Below are positions 46,401 to 56,600 of a stretch of 64,000 nt of DNA, piece by piece (position 1 is the first letter of the stretch; every line of letters starts with the position of its first letter). A model generated the notes under the pieces. The model was not told the DNA's origin. It saw nothing but the letters and a program-made list of their open reading frames with translations, and ran no database searches. Source of the DNA: Luscinia megarhynchos (taxonomy: Eukaryota > Chordata > Aves > Passeriformes > Turdidae). The stretch lies in NCBI GenBank assembly GCA_034336665.1, contig CM067590.1:3133748-3197747 (forward strand), in the 5' to 3' direction. A program made the position numbers and the translations under genes.

Positions 46401-47020
46401 AGTGCCGGTGTCCGCGCCTCTCTCACGGCTCCCACCATGCAGTGACAGTGGCGAGGGCAGCCGGAGCCGGTTGTGCTCCAGGAGCGGCGTGCCCCGGCCG
46501 GCGGGGACAGCGGGGACAGGCTCTCGCGCCCTCGGAGGACTTGGCACTTTGGCTGAGATTTTCCCCAGAGGGAAGAGCTCCGCGGCTCTCTCCGGGCCGG
46601 GCATGGAGGGGTCCTGCCGCCTACCCGAGGCGCCTCCGTCCAGCCCCCGCCCCGGTCCAGCCCCGGTAGCGCCCGTCTCTGCCGCAGCCCCGGCAGCCGG
46701 CGGGATCGGGCTCTCCCCCGCCGTGGGCAGGGGGCGGCCCTAGATCCCGGCTGTGCCCCGTCCCCGTCCCGGTCCCGTCCCCACTCACTGCCCGGCCGCT
46801 CCCTCCAGCGCGTCCCCTCCACGCCGCCGCCGCCGTCGATGCGCAGGAAGAAGCGGGTGGCGGAGAAAAGCCGCCGCCAGCGCACGTCGCCCTCCAGATG
46901 CCCGTAGCTGCGGGGGGGCCGCCGGCCGGTCCCGGTGGCACTGCCTGGCCCCGGCCCCGCCAGCACGGCGAGTGCCCCGGCGAGACAAGCGGCGATAGCG
47001 GCGGGGCCCCCGCGCCTCAT
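43470..47020 (-). CDS. FGF22: Fibroblast growth factor 22, complete, 3 exons
   Basis: FGF22 is a secreted ligand of the FGF7 subfamily that acts through FGFR2b/FGFR1b. In mammals it organises presynaptic terminals and acts in skin. Exons in transcript order: 46789-47020, 43884-43987, 43470-43664, with phase-1 and phase-0 introns as in other FGFs, giving 176 aa (human 170). The ATG at 47020 (GCCGCCATG) is chosen because it starts a clear signal peptide ([19 protein letters not shown]), as in human; ATGs further upstream in frame lack support. The beta-trefoil core starts at [16 protein letters not shown] and holds [30 protein letters not shown] and [13 protein letters not shown]. It ends HFLPMLVS. 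Exon 3 begins KEFSPNC, nearer FGF10 than human FGF22, but exon 1 and gene order favour FGF22. Confidence 0.94.
43988..46788 (-). other. FGF22: FGF22 intron 1
   Basis: The intron has no supported exon. It is CpG-rich near exon 1 (from about 46480). An AT-richer part lies around 45290-45340. Long open frames on both strands are composition effects. Confidence 0.6.
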
Positions 47021-47545
47021 GGCGGCGGGCGGCGGGCGGGCGGCGGGCGGCGGGCGATGGGCCATGGCCACGGCGGCGACCGGCGACCGGCCCCGACGGC
47101 GCGAGCGGCCAGGGATGGGCGGCCCGGGGCGGGGCAGTGGCGGCGAATGGGCGGGGCGGGGGCTGGGGCGGTGCCTCCCATTCATAAATCGGCGCCCCGA
47201 CGGCTGTCCCGGGTCACCGGCCGCCGTCACTCACCTACGACCGCGGGTAGTCCGGTTGGGCACCGCACGCTCCGGTATCTGCCGTCAGCCGCGATGGACG
47301 GGCAAGGGACGAGCGCCGCGGGCACAGAGTGTGGGGAGAGGTGGAGGGCGCGGGGCTGCTGTGGCCCAGGACGTAGGAACGGTGGTGTCCGTCTGATCCG
47401 CGGCCCGAGAGGCGCCGAGCTCGGGCCAGAGAGGCGCGGGCCAGCCGGGCTCCATCGTGTTCCCCGGGCTCCGCCACCTCCCGGACCTTCCGCCGCGTCC
47501 CGGGAGCCGCGCTCGTCCCGACCCACCCCGTCGGGGCCGCCACGG

Positions 47546-47559
47546 CCGCCAGGGGGCGC
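47546..47559 (+). promoter_or_regulatory. CTCF-like motif between FGF22 and POLRMT
   Basis: CCGCCAGGGGGCGC fits the CTCF core CCRSYAGRKGGCRS at every position. It could insulate a tissue-restricted gene (FGF22) from a broadly expressed one (POLRMT). Binding is not shown by sequence. Confidence 0.55.
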
Positions 47560-47648
47560 AGGGCGCGGCCGCGCTGCACCATGGGAGCTGTAGTCCAGCG
47601 CGGCGGGACTCGCGCTCCCGGCGTGCCCCGCGCTGGGGCGGCGGGACA

Positions 47649-47658
47649 GCGCATGCGC
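47649..47658 (+). promoter_or_regulatory. POLRMT: NRF1 site, POLRMT promoter
   Basis: GCGCATGCGC is a perfect palindromic NRF1 core. It lies directly upstream of the POLRMT start codon. The ATG inside it is out of frame with POLRMT. Confidence 0.65.
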
Positions 47659-47678
47659 TTGGCGCGCGTGGCCCGGGG

Positions 47679-50600
47679 ATGTCGCTGCTGAGGCTGCGGG
47701 CCGTGCTGAGGGGCCCGGGAGGGCTCAGGGGGCCCGGTGAGCGGGAACGGGACCGGGGGGACACCGAGGCGCCAGGGGGCATGGAGGGACTGGCGGGGAT
47801 ACGAGGAGACCGGGAAAGGGCCCGAATGTGCGAGCAGAGCTGGGCCGGGACGTCCCACGATCCTGAGCATTCTCTGGGATACACCTGAAAGATGGAAGGG
47901 TCTTTTTGCGTCGTGAGCGCCCCAGGGATAGAGTCGGGGCTGTGGAAGTGCTGGGATATTGTTATTCTCCAAAGGACTGATACAGGGGCTCTGGGTCCTG
48001 TCCCTGCTCTGGGGGTCTTGGGGTGCTGGCACCCCGTTCACAGCGCTGGGGTTTGTGGTGTCATATTCCTTCTGAGCCTCTGGTTTCGGGCAGTGAGGGG
48101 TGTCCCTGTCCCTCCTGCCCTCCTGTGCTGCTGCTGGAGCAGCTGAGCTGAGAAACATCCCTCACTTTTGTCCACACTGCTGAGGCCCTGGGCTAGAGTG
48201 GGGGACAGGGAGTGCTTGAGGGAATGAAGCTTCCTCTGACCCCCTTTGCGTTCTTTCATGGCAGGGATTGCGTGGAGAATCTTCAGGAGCTACTCCTCTG
48301 CCAGCACCAAGGAGAAGGCGAACAGAAATGGCATCTGTGAGAGAACAGAGCTGCTGGAAGGTGAGTGCTGGGAGAGCTGCAGTAAGCAGACAGCAGTCAG
48401 ACCAGCCTGAGCTGTTGCTTTTTCCCTGGCAGTGACACTGCTGGGTTCCTGGGATGCTGGGGTGGATTCCTGGGATGCTGGGATGGACCCCAGATTCCAG
48501 GTAGATCTCAGAGGGACAATGGTTGGTATCTCTGGGAATGGGGCTGGCCAAGGAAGGATGAAGTTCTTGTGTGAACCCTTTTTTCTGAGCGTAATCCTGG
48601 TACTTGCAGAGTGAGGACAGGACAGAGCCTTGTGCTGTGCCTTGTCTCCCTTCACCTCTCTCTGTTTCCCACTAGTGCTCAAAGCTCGAGCAAAGCAGCT
48701 CCAAGGCAGTAACGTCCCACAGATGACGGTCAGCAAAGTGGAACTGGATGCAGTGGACAATGACAAATACCAAGAGGCTGTGGACCCTGGCCCCAAAGAG
48801 AAGCAGCCCAGGGCACGGGGTGATGGCCTGGCCCGGTCCAGCACCTGGGCCAAAAAGTTGCAGAAGGAGATGTACATCCGGCAGCTGAAGATGAAGCAGC
48901 AGTTACCCAGTGCTGCCTCCCAGCTAGCTCTGGAGGGCCAGGCCAAGCTAGATGTCAAAGCAGAGGCCAAAGCAAAAACCATGAAGAGCCCAAAGATATC
49001 CTGGAACCAGAGCTCTGGCAGCCCCCACAGCAAGCCCAGGGTGGTGGAAGCGAAGGAAAGTGCAGGGATGAAGAAACCTCAGAGGATGCCAAAGGACAAG
49101 AGTAACCAGCAGGCCCTGCAGCAGACAATCCAGTGCAACCTGGAGTGCTTCCTGTTCCTGCAGCAGCCCGAGGAGGCCGAGCGCTACCTCCTGCTGTGCC
49201 AGAGCTCTCCGGTGAAGAGGAAGGTGCTGGACATTGGTGCCTACAACATCGTGATGCGCAGCTGGGCCAGGAAGGTACTGAGCCGTGGTGCTCTGGCTGG
49301 GAGAGGGGCTGGCTCGTGGGGAGGAGCCTCCAGCTGGTTTTACCTGTGGTTGTCACTTCAGCAAGTGTTCTAGCAGTGCTTCTGGCAAGGGGGACTGAGC
49401 TGGCATGAGGCCACTGCTCTCTGGGAGGTAGCATTGAGAGGAAGGAGGGAGTGGGGAAAGGGTAGGGTAGATGTGACTATATCCGAACAGGAGTAGAGGG
49501 GCGTGGAGCTGGGACTGTGGGGCCATTGGTGTCAGTGTCCACAGCCTCCTTCTCTCCTCAGTGTCCACAGCCTCCCTCCCTCCTCAGTGTCCACAGCCTC
49601 CCTCCCTCCTCAGTGTGCACAGCCTCCCTCCCTCCTCAGTGTGCACTGCCTCCCTCCCTCCTCAGTGTGCACTGCCTCCCTCCCTCCTCAGTGTGCACTG
49701 CCTCCCTCCCTCCTCAGTGTGCACAGCCTCCCTCCCTCCTCAGTGTGCACAGCCTCCCTCCCTCCTCAGTGTCCACAGCCTCCTTCTCTCCTCAGTGTGC
49801 ACAGCCTCCTTCTCTCCTCAGTGTGCACTGCCTCCCTCCCTCCTCAGTGTGCACTGCCTCCCTCCCTCCTCAGTGTGCACAGCCTCCCTCCCTCCTCAGT
49901 GTCCACAGCCTCCCTTCTCTCCCTCAGTGTGCACAGCCTCCCTTCTCTCCTCAGTGTGCACTGCCTCCCTCCCTCCCTCAGTGTGCACTGCCTCCCTCCC
50001 TCCCTCCTCAGTGTGCACAGCCTCCCTCCCTCCTCAGTGTGCACTGCCTCCCTCCCTCCTCAGTGTGCACAGCCTCCTTCTCTCCTCAGTGTCCACAGCC
50101 TCCCTCCCTTCTCGCCTGCAGGGCAACTTGAATCGCATCGACCGCTTGTTTTCCATCCTGGAGTCCACCAGCCTCCAGCCCAATTTGGACTCCTTTGCAG
50201 TGGCCCTGGAGTGCATGGGCCGGAGCCAATCTCCTCCCAAAGCCATCTTGAGGTAACACCTGCCCCAGGTGCTGCTGAGTTTGGGAGCAGCAGCTCCACA
50301 TCCTGTGCTTGGAGAACTGGGAAATGCAGTGGGTTGAGGTCAGAAAGAGCTGCCCCTTCTGCCTGCTCACCTGGATGCTCTGACACATTTCTCATGGCCA
50401 GATTTCAGGGTGGGTGGAGCACCCTCCTTGCCACTCCCAGCTGCTGGGGAGTTTGAGATTGTGCACAAGGAGGAGATGTAGAAGATGAGAACAGGCACTG
50501 TTCCCACCACAGCTGGGCTGGGGGAGGCCCTCTCCAGTCAGGGACTCCTTGGTTCCACACCCATCCCAGGCATCTCGCTTCTTCTGGCCCCTCCATTGCT

Positions 50601-53600
50601 GCCTGGTGGGAATGGCTTGGCTCCTGTGTTTTTATGGCTCTTGTGTGGAGTTTGCCCTTTTTGGTGGGCTCAGTCACATAGCTGGTTCCTGCAGGGCTCT
50701 CCAGAGGAGCTTGGTCAGGAGAGTCAGGTAGATTTCATGGAGCATAACAGACAGGAAAGTGTCAGTACTAAAATGGGCAGCTGAAAGAGCCCTGGAAGAT
50801 CCCACAGGGCTGGGCCTAGGGGCAGTGCCTGGGGATGGAGGCACAGCCAGCTCCTCTCCAGAGGATGGAGAAAGCTTCTGATGTGCTAAACCTCAGGGAT
50901 GTATCACTGGCCTCTCTGTCCTTTGGCTGCTGACAAGCTCTTGATGCCTTCAGGGGAATGTCTTCAGTCAGCTGGCTCTGAGGGGGCTGACAGTGGCTGT
51001 GCTGGATGTGTGGGAGCTGTGTCAGTGCAGCACAGGCTGTGGGGCTGCCTGGTCCTGCTGTGGCCACAGCTCAGCCTCCCTGCCCGGGAAGCTCTGCAGT
51101 GTGCGGGCTGAGGGATGGACACCTGATCCCTGTAACCTGAGGAGGGTGACCTTGTGGGACGGGCTGTGCTGAGGCAGCTCCTGCCCTGGCAGCTTCTGTA
51201 CACCATGCTCAGGCCCTTGGGGAAGATCGAGCTTGTCCTGTCTGCCCCTCCTCAGATGTCTGCAGCAGCTGAACAGCAGTGGCTTCCATGTGGATGAGCT
51301 CTTCCAAAAGTGCCTGTTTGAGGGAGATGAGAAGGAGATGGTGCTGTGGGCCATCAGGGCTGTCCAGCCCAACTACCAGCTGCCTCCTCCACCCAGCCCC
51401 GACATTTCCAAGTCTTCTCTGCTCCAGAACTTCTATTCCAGAGTAAGCCACAACACTCAGGGAGGTGTTGAAACTGGCCAGGTGGTTTGTACAGGTGTCC
51501 TTAAGTACAGCCCAGGGGAGGGCTAAAAAGGAAGAACCTTTTAACCTGGTCTCTACTCAATAGCCCACACAAATCATCAAATGAATGATGTTACCAACAG
51601 CCTTACAGGGGAACAGCAAAGCAGGGGCCTGGGGATGGCCTCCATGCACAGGAGGGGGTGCTTGGGGAGGTGCTTGGCCATAACACAGGAGCAGAGCAGC
51701 CTCTGGGGTTTGCCTGCCAGAGACCTCTGGACCCAGAGATCCCAGCAAGGTGCTTTCAGCCCAAATTGTACCACAAACCTCTTGCAGGGAAGCTGGGACA
51801 ACAAGCACAGCTTCTCTTCCTCCCACTTTTGGCCCTGACTGCCTCTCTCCCATTGCAGGAGACAATGGTGTCATACCCCAAGCTGGATTTCTCCATGAAG
51901 GAGTTGCAGGAGCGCTTCCAGCAGCAGCTGGAGATGGAGCTGAAGAACACCATAACCATCGAGTCAGTGGAGGCAGCCAAGCCCCTGACCCCACAGGCTG
52001 CCAAAGCGGTAAAGCTCAGGGTGTGGGGGCAGCCCTCAGGACCTGTGTATGAGAGCTGAGGCTCCATGAGCTAAAGAGGGGGCAGCTGATGCCGACCTGC
52101 TCTCTCCCTTCCTTTTCCTTGCAGCGTGAGCTGCTGGGCACCCTGCGCTCCCAGTGGCACGATGCCATCCTCCAGGCCCTGCAGAATTCCAAGCGCAGCA
52201 TGGCCCGGCCCAAGAGGCTGTCAAAGTACAGTGTCCTCTACCCCTACCTGTGCCTGCTGCCAGATGAGGAGTATGTGGACATCATGCTGCAGGTAAGAGC
52301 CTGACCTGCCCTCACAGGAGTGGGGCTGGACTGTTAGCCATGGGGCTATCACACAGCACTGATGTCCCTCTTGAGCCAGCAGAATTGGAATTTCCTGAGA
52401 GTTTTACCAGGTTATTAGTGCGGGCTGTCTGCTCCCTCTGCAGAGCAGCCAGATAAATCCATGCTCTGACCTGGTTGTTTTTGTTTCCTCACCATCTGTT
52501 CAGTATCATGGAAGTCAGCATCTTCCTGTGCTTCCTGCTTTAACTCCTGTTCTGTCTCTCTGCTGTGTCTGTCTGTTCCTTCTTCCTAAGACCCTCTTTA
52601 TCTTCCCTTTTCCCAGATCCTCAATGATCTGTCTCCACAAGGTGAGTCCCTGGCAGTCCTGGCCAGGGAGCTGGGCTCCAAAGTCTATGACAGGTACATC
52701 ATCCAGAGGAAGCTACGCAGCTGCCAGCTGGAGAAGGTGCAGAAGATCTATGAGAACTACATCGAGCTGCTGGCAAAGGACAGCCAGGTAGGTGCCCTTG
52801 GAGCCAGGTGTCCCATGCAGGAAAGCTCTGGGTTTTGCAGGGCAGGAGAGGACAAGAGGGGAGAAAGGGGCCAAGGCCACTGCCCTGGGCACCTCAAGGG
52901 CCAGGTGAGCAGGTTGTTCTCAGAGCTGAGTGCTCATGGGGGCAGGCAGGGATGCAGTCTGGGCAGGAGGGGCAGGATGCTGTGAGAACAGGGTGTCAGC
53001 ACTGGGGTGTGGCAAGAGGAAGGATTTTGCAGTGCCACTGTTCCTGTTCTCGCTGTTGGGCTCACCCCAGCCTCCTCAGCCCTCCTTCTCCAAACACTTC
53101 TATCAGGGAGGACCTTATGGGAGCACAAGGATAGCAGTCCTTCTCAGAGCCACATCCCAGGTGGATAGATCCATCCAGCAAAACCCCTCCAGCTGACTCC
53201 ATTTTCTCCTTCCACCTCCCAGCCCAAACAGTACTTGCCACGGGAATACTGGGAGAAGCTGGTGGCAGAAGCAGGCTTTGGGCCTTCCCTGAACTTGAAG
53301 AGCTGCAGCTGGCCTTGTGTGCTCCTCATGCGCCTGGGCATGCACATGCTGGAGCTCCTGGTGAAGGCTGTCAAGGTGCCCAGGAACATCCTCAATCATC
53401 GCCTGGAGTCCAAGCCTATCCCTGTCCTCTACCATGTCTATTCCTTCTACAGTAACTGGCAGGTGAGGCTCATCCTGGGGGCTCTGGGGCTCTGCAGGAT
53501 ACCCCTTCCTCAAAATCAGACCCTTGCAAGGCCCTTTGCTGTCCTTGCTGCCATCCCTGCTCAGGGATGCTTTGAGGAGCACCCTGATTCTGTGTGGGTG

Positions 53601-56600
53601 CTCTCCTTACTTGGCATGATCCCTATGGAGTGGCTGACTGACCACAGGCTCTTCCACACTCCAGCCCTAATTCTCTGCTGCTGATCCTCCTCTCCAGGTC
53701 GGGCTGATAAAGCCCCATCCCATCTACTCCCAGATTGTGTCAAACGCTGCAGAGACCACACTGACCTTCAACTCCTCTGCCATGCCCATGCTGTGCCCCC
53801 CTGTGCCCTGGACCTCCCCCAGTTTCGGTGCCTTTGTCCTCAGTGACACCAAGCTGATGCGCTTCATGGATGAGAGCACCCACCACCAGCTGCTCCTGGA
53901 CCAGTGTCCCCTGGTGAACCTCCACCCCGTGCTGGATGCCCTGAACCAGCTGGGCAACTGTGCCTGGAAGATCAACCAGCCAGTGCTGGATATTATCATC
54001 TCCATTTTCAATGACAAAGGGGATGAGAAGCTGGACATCCCACCACCCCTCTCTGAGGCTCCCAAGCCTCCCATTGCTCCTGGCAATTCCTCCACCTGGA
54101 GCAAGACCCTCAAGCACGAGCTGTTCCTGTGCAAGAAGAAGACTGCAGAGATGCACAGCCTGCGCATGGATGCTCTGTACAAGCTCTCCATCGCCAACTA
54201 CGTCAGGGACAAAGTGTTCTGGTTCCCCCACAACATGGATTTCCGAGGCAGGACTTACCCGTGCCCGCCCTATTTCAACCACCTGGGCAACGATGTCACC
54301 CGGGCCATCCTGCTGTTTGCAGAGGGGAGGCCGCTGGGGCCCAAGGGACTTGACTGGCTGAAGATTCACCTCATCAACCTGACGGGGCTGAAGAAGAAGA
54401 ACGCCTTGCAGGAGCGCCTGGAGTATGCCAATGAAATCATGGAGGACATCCTGGACTCGGCTGACCACCCGCTCACGGTACGTGGGAGCTTCTGGGAAGC
54501 AAAATGAAATGGAAATCAGAATCGATTTTGAAACAAAAATATTTTTAAAGATACACTTTTGAGAGATAAAAAGGGAAAAAGCAATGCAGAGATTCCTAAA
54601 TAACCCATTCCTGTCTGAAAACAGGAAAACTAGGGAAGTGGAGGCATGGTGTGAGGAGGTGCTATGCCTAGCACATCCCAGGTGCTCAGAGGCTCCTGCC
54701 TGTGATTTGAGGAGCACAGGAGCACTGCCTGCTCCTGGACCACCAGCCTGTGCTTTCTCATTCCCAGGGCAGGAAGTGGTGGATGGACACTGACGAGCCC
54801 TGGCAAGCCTTGGCATGCTGTATGGAAATCGCCAAAGCCTCGAGGTCTCCAGATCCAGCAGCCTATATCTCTCACTTCCCAGTTCACCAGGTAGGAGCCT
54901 GGCAGATCCTCACAGCCTGTGTGAGGCTCAGCAGGGCAGGAAAGGAGAATCCAGGCCTCCAGCTCTGCAATCCCTGTTCCACGTGCCTGGGTTTTCTTAG
55001 GAGTTGGAGTGCAGTGTTGGGCATCTTGGCATGAGAGCTCTGGTGATTTGCTGCTGCCTGCAGCCATCTGTGAGCCCTCACAACCAAGGGCTGCCTCTCT
55101 TCCCTTGGCTCGAGCAGAGCCCAGCTGGGAGATCACTGGCAGCTGCTACAGGGTGAGAGCCAGGCCAGTGTCACCTCCTGCAGCCACAGGATCAGGACTG
55201 GAAGTCGGCCCAGCAGGACAACACCTGGCTGGCTGGAGTGCTCAGAGCTGTGTTTTGGGGACCTCTGCTCCATTCCTGCTCCCAGGCTGAAGCCAAGCAG
55301 CTCTGCAAGAGCCAATATGGGAGCTCTGGGACGCTGAGGAAGGGCACAGGGGCAGAGGTGTTTGTCCTCCGCCTTCTGTGGCCTGTCACCATGTGCCCTG
55401 TCCCTGCTCAGCTCCCTGAAGGCACCTGTCCTCCCTGGCTGCACAGGGACAAGGCTGATAGTGGTCATGGGTGAGGAATGGCTGCTCTCTTCTCTTATGA
55501 GGAGACCAAGTGGCCATGACTGAGTGGGGAGGGCAGCAGTTGTTCTGCCAGTAGTGATGGACTGGAATATGCATGAGACAGTCAGGACTGATATTTTGAT
55601 GACAACAAAAGATCAAGAGAGCAGCTGAGGGTGTGTGGAGGGTGCAACTAATGAAATATCAGCAAGGACTTCTTCTGGAGGGTACCAGAGTCTCATTCAG
55701 CCTGAGTCATCAGAGCTCAGTTAATAGAGCTGTCAGGTCCTGGCGCTGCCTTTCTGCACTGCAGGGAGTGGGGAGAGCGTGCAGGAGAAAGGGAGGCCCT
55801 GCTTGAGGAACGTGACAGACCTGGGGTGTCTATGGCTCCTTGTGACTAGGGAGAGCCTGAGCACAGGGGGCCAGGAATGGCAGCAAATCTGTGAGAAACA
55901 TTGCTGCCAGTGCACTCTGGGGAGAACCAAGATCTTCATGCACCAGTATTCAGGTCCTGTCTGTCTCCACTTGGTTCCTAGGAGGGCAGCAAGGGCAGCT
56001 GCTGTGCCAGGCACTCACTGTGCCTCTGATGCAGCTTTGGGAAGTCTGGGTGGGAGCTGGTTTTTGTCAGAGGGATGTTTTCATCTGCTGGCAGTGCAGC
56101 TGGCTGGAGCTGCAGAGCCAGCTGGGACTTCCTGAGGGATCTTTGGCTTGGCCTGCCTTTTCCTGCCTCTGATCCCATTGCAGAAGTTGTTTTGACTGCT
56201 GGTTCTTGGGGCTGCTTTTAGCATCCCAGATGTATTTGGTGCATTCCCAGTTTTCTGGTTTTCAGTGTTTCCACAGAGCTCTGATGTCTGGAAACCTACA
56301 GAGGTAGTGATGTGAGGTTTCTGATTTTAAACCTCACAGGTCACAGTAGTTAGGAATAGACCCAGGCAGGAAACCTGGCCTGAAGGCAAATGGTCACTGC
56401 TGGGAGATGGTCACTGCTCTGAAGAGGGGAGGGAAAGAATGACCAGCTGAGCCCAGGGTACCTGTCCATGGGAAGGGGGCAGTTGAGCAGGGCTCTGTCC
56501 ACACACTAACTCCTTGTTTCCTCCATGCTCTTCCACACTAACTCCTTGTTTCCCCCATGCTCTTCCTGCAGGATGGCTCCTGCAATGGGCTGCAGCACTA

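Larger units (their letters stand above)
47021..47678. promoter_or_regulatory. Bidirectional FGF22/POLRMT promoter
   Basis: The two start codons are 658 bp apart on opposite strands in CpG-dense sequence. Toward the POLRMT side lie a CTCF core match (47546-47559), a ZNF143/THAP11-type ACTACAGCTCCCA on the minus strand (47582-47594) and an NRF1 palindrome GCGCATGCGC (47649-47658), whose end is 20 bases before the POLRMT ATG. No strong TATA box is seen. NRF1 is a known regulator of nuclear genes for mitochondrial transcription, which fits POLRMT. Confidence 0.7.

Noticed and set aside
47021..47230. Upstream in-frame ATGs giving a longer FGF22
   Set aside because: They would put a Pro/Arg-rich stretch before the signal peptide. 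The human protein starts at the equivalent of the ATG at 47020.
49503..50456. 317-codon plus-strand frame across the POLRMT intron 3 repeat
   Set aside because: The frame is open only because the repeat unit lacks stop codons. It is reported as a splice-site array, not as a gene.
53740..54816. 358-codon minus-strand frame
   Set aside because: It is the exact antisense of POLRMT exon 10, which is certainly coding on the plus strand.
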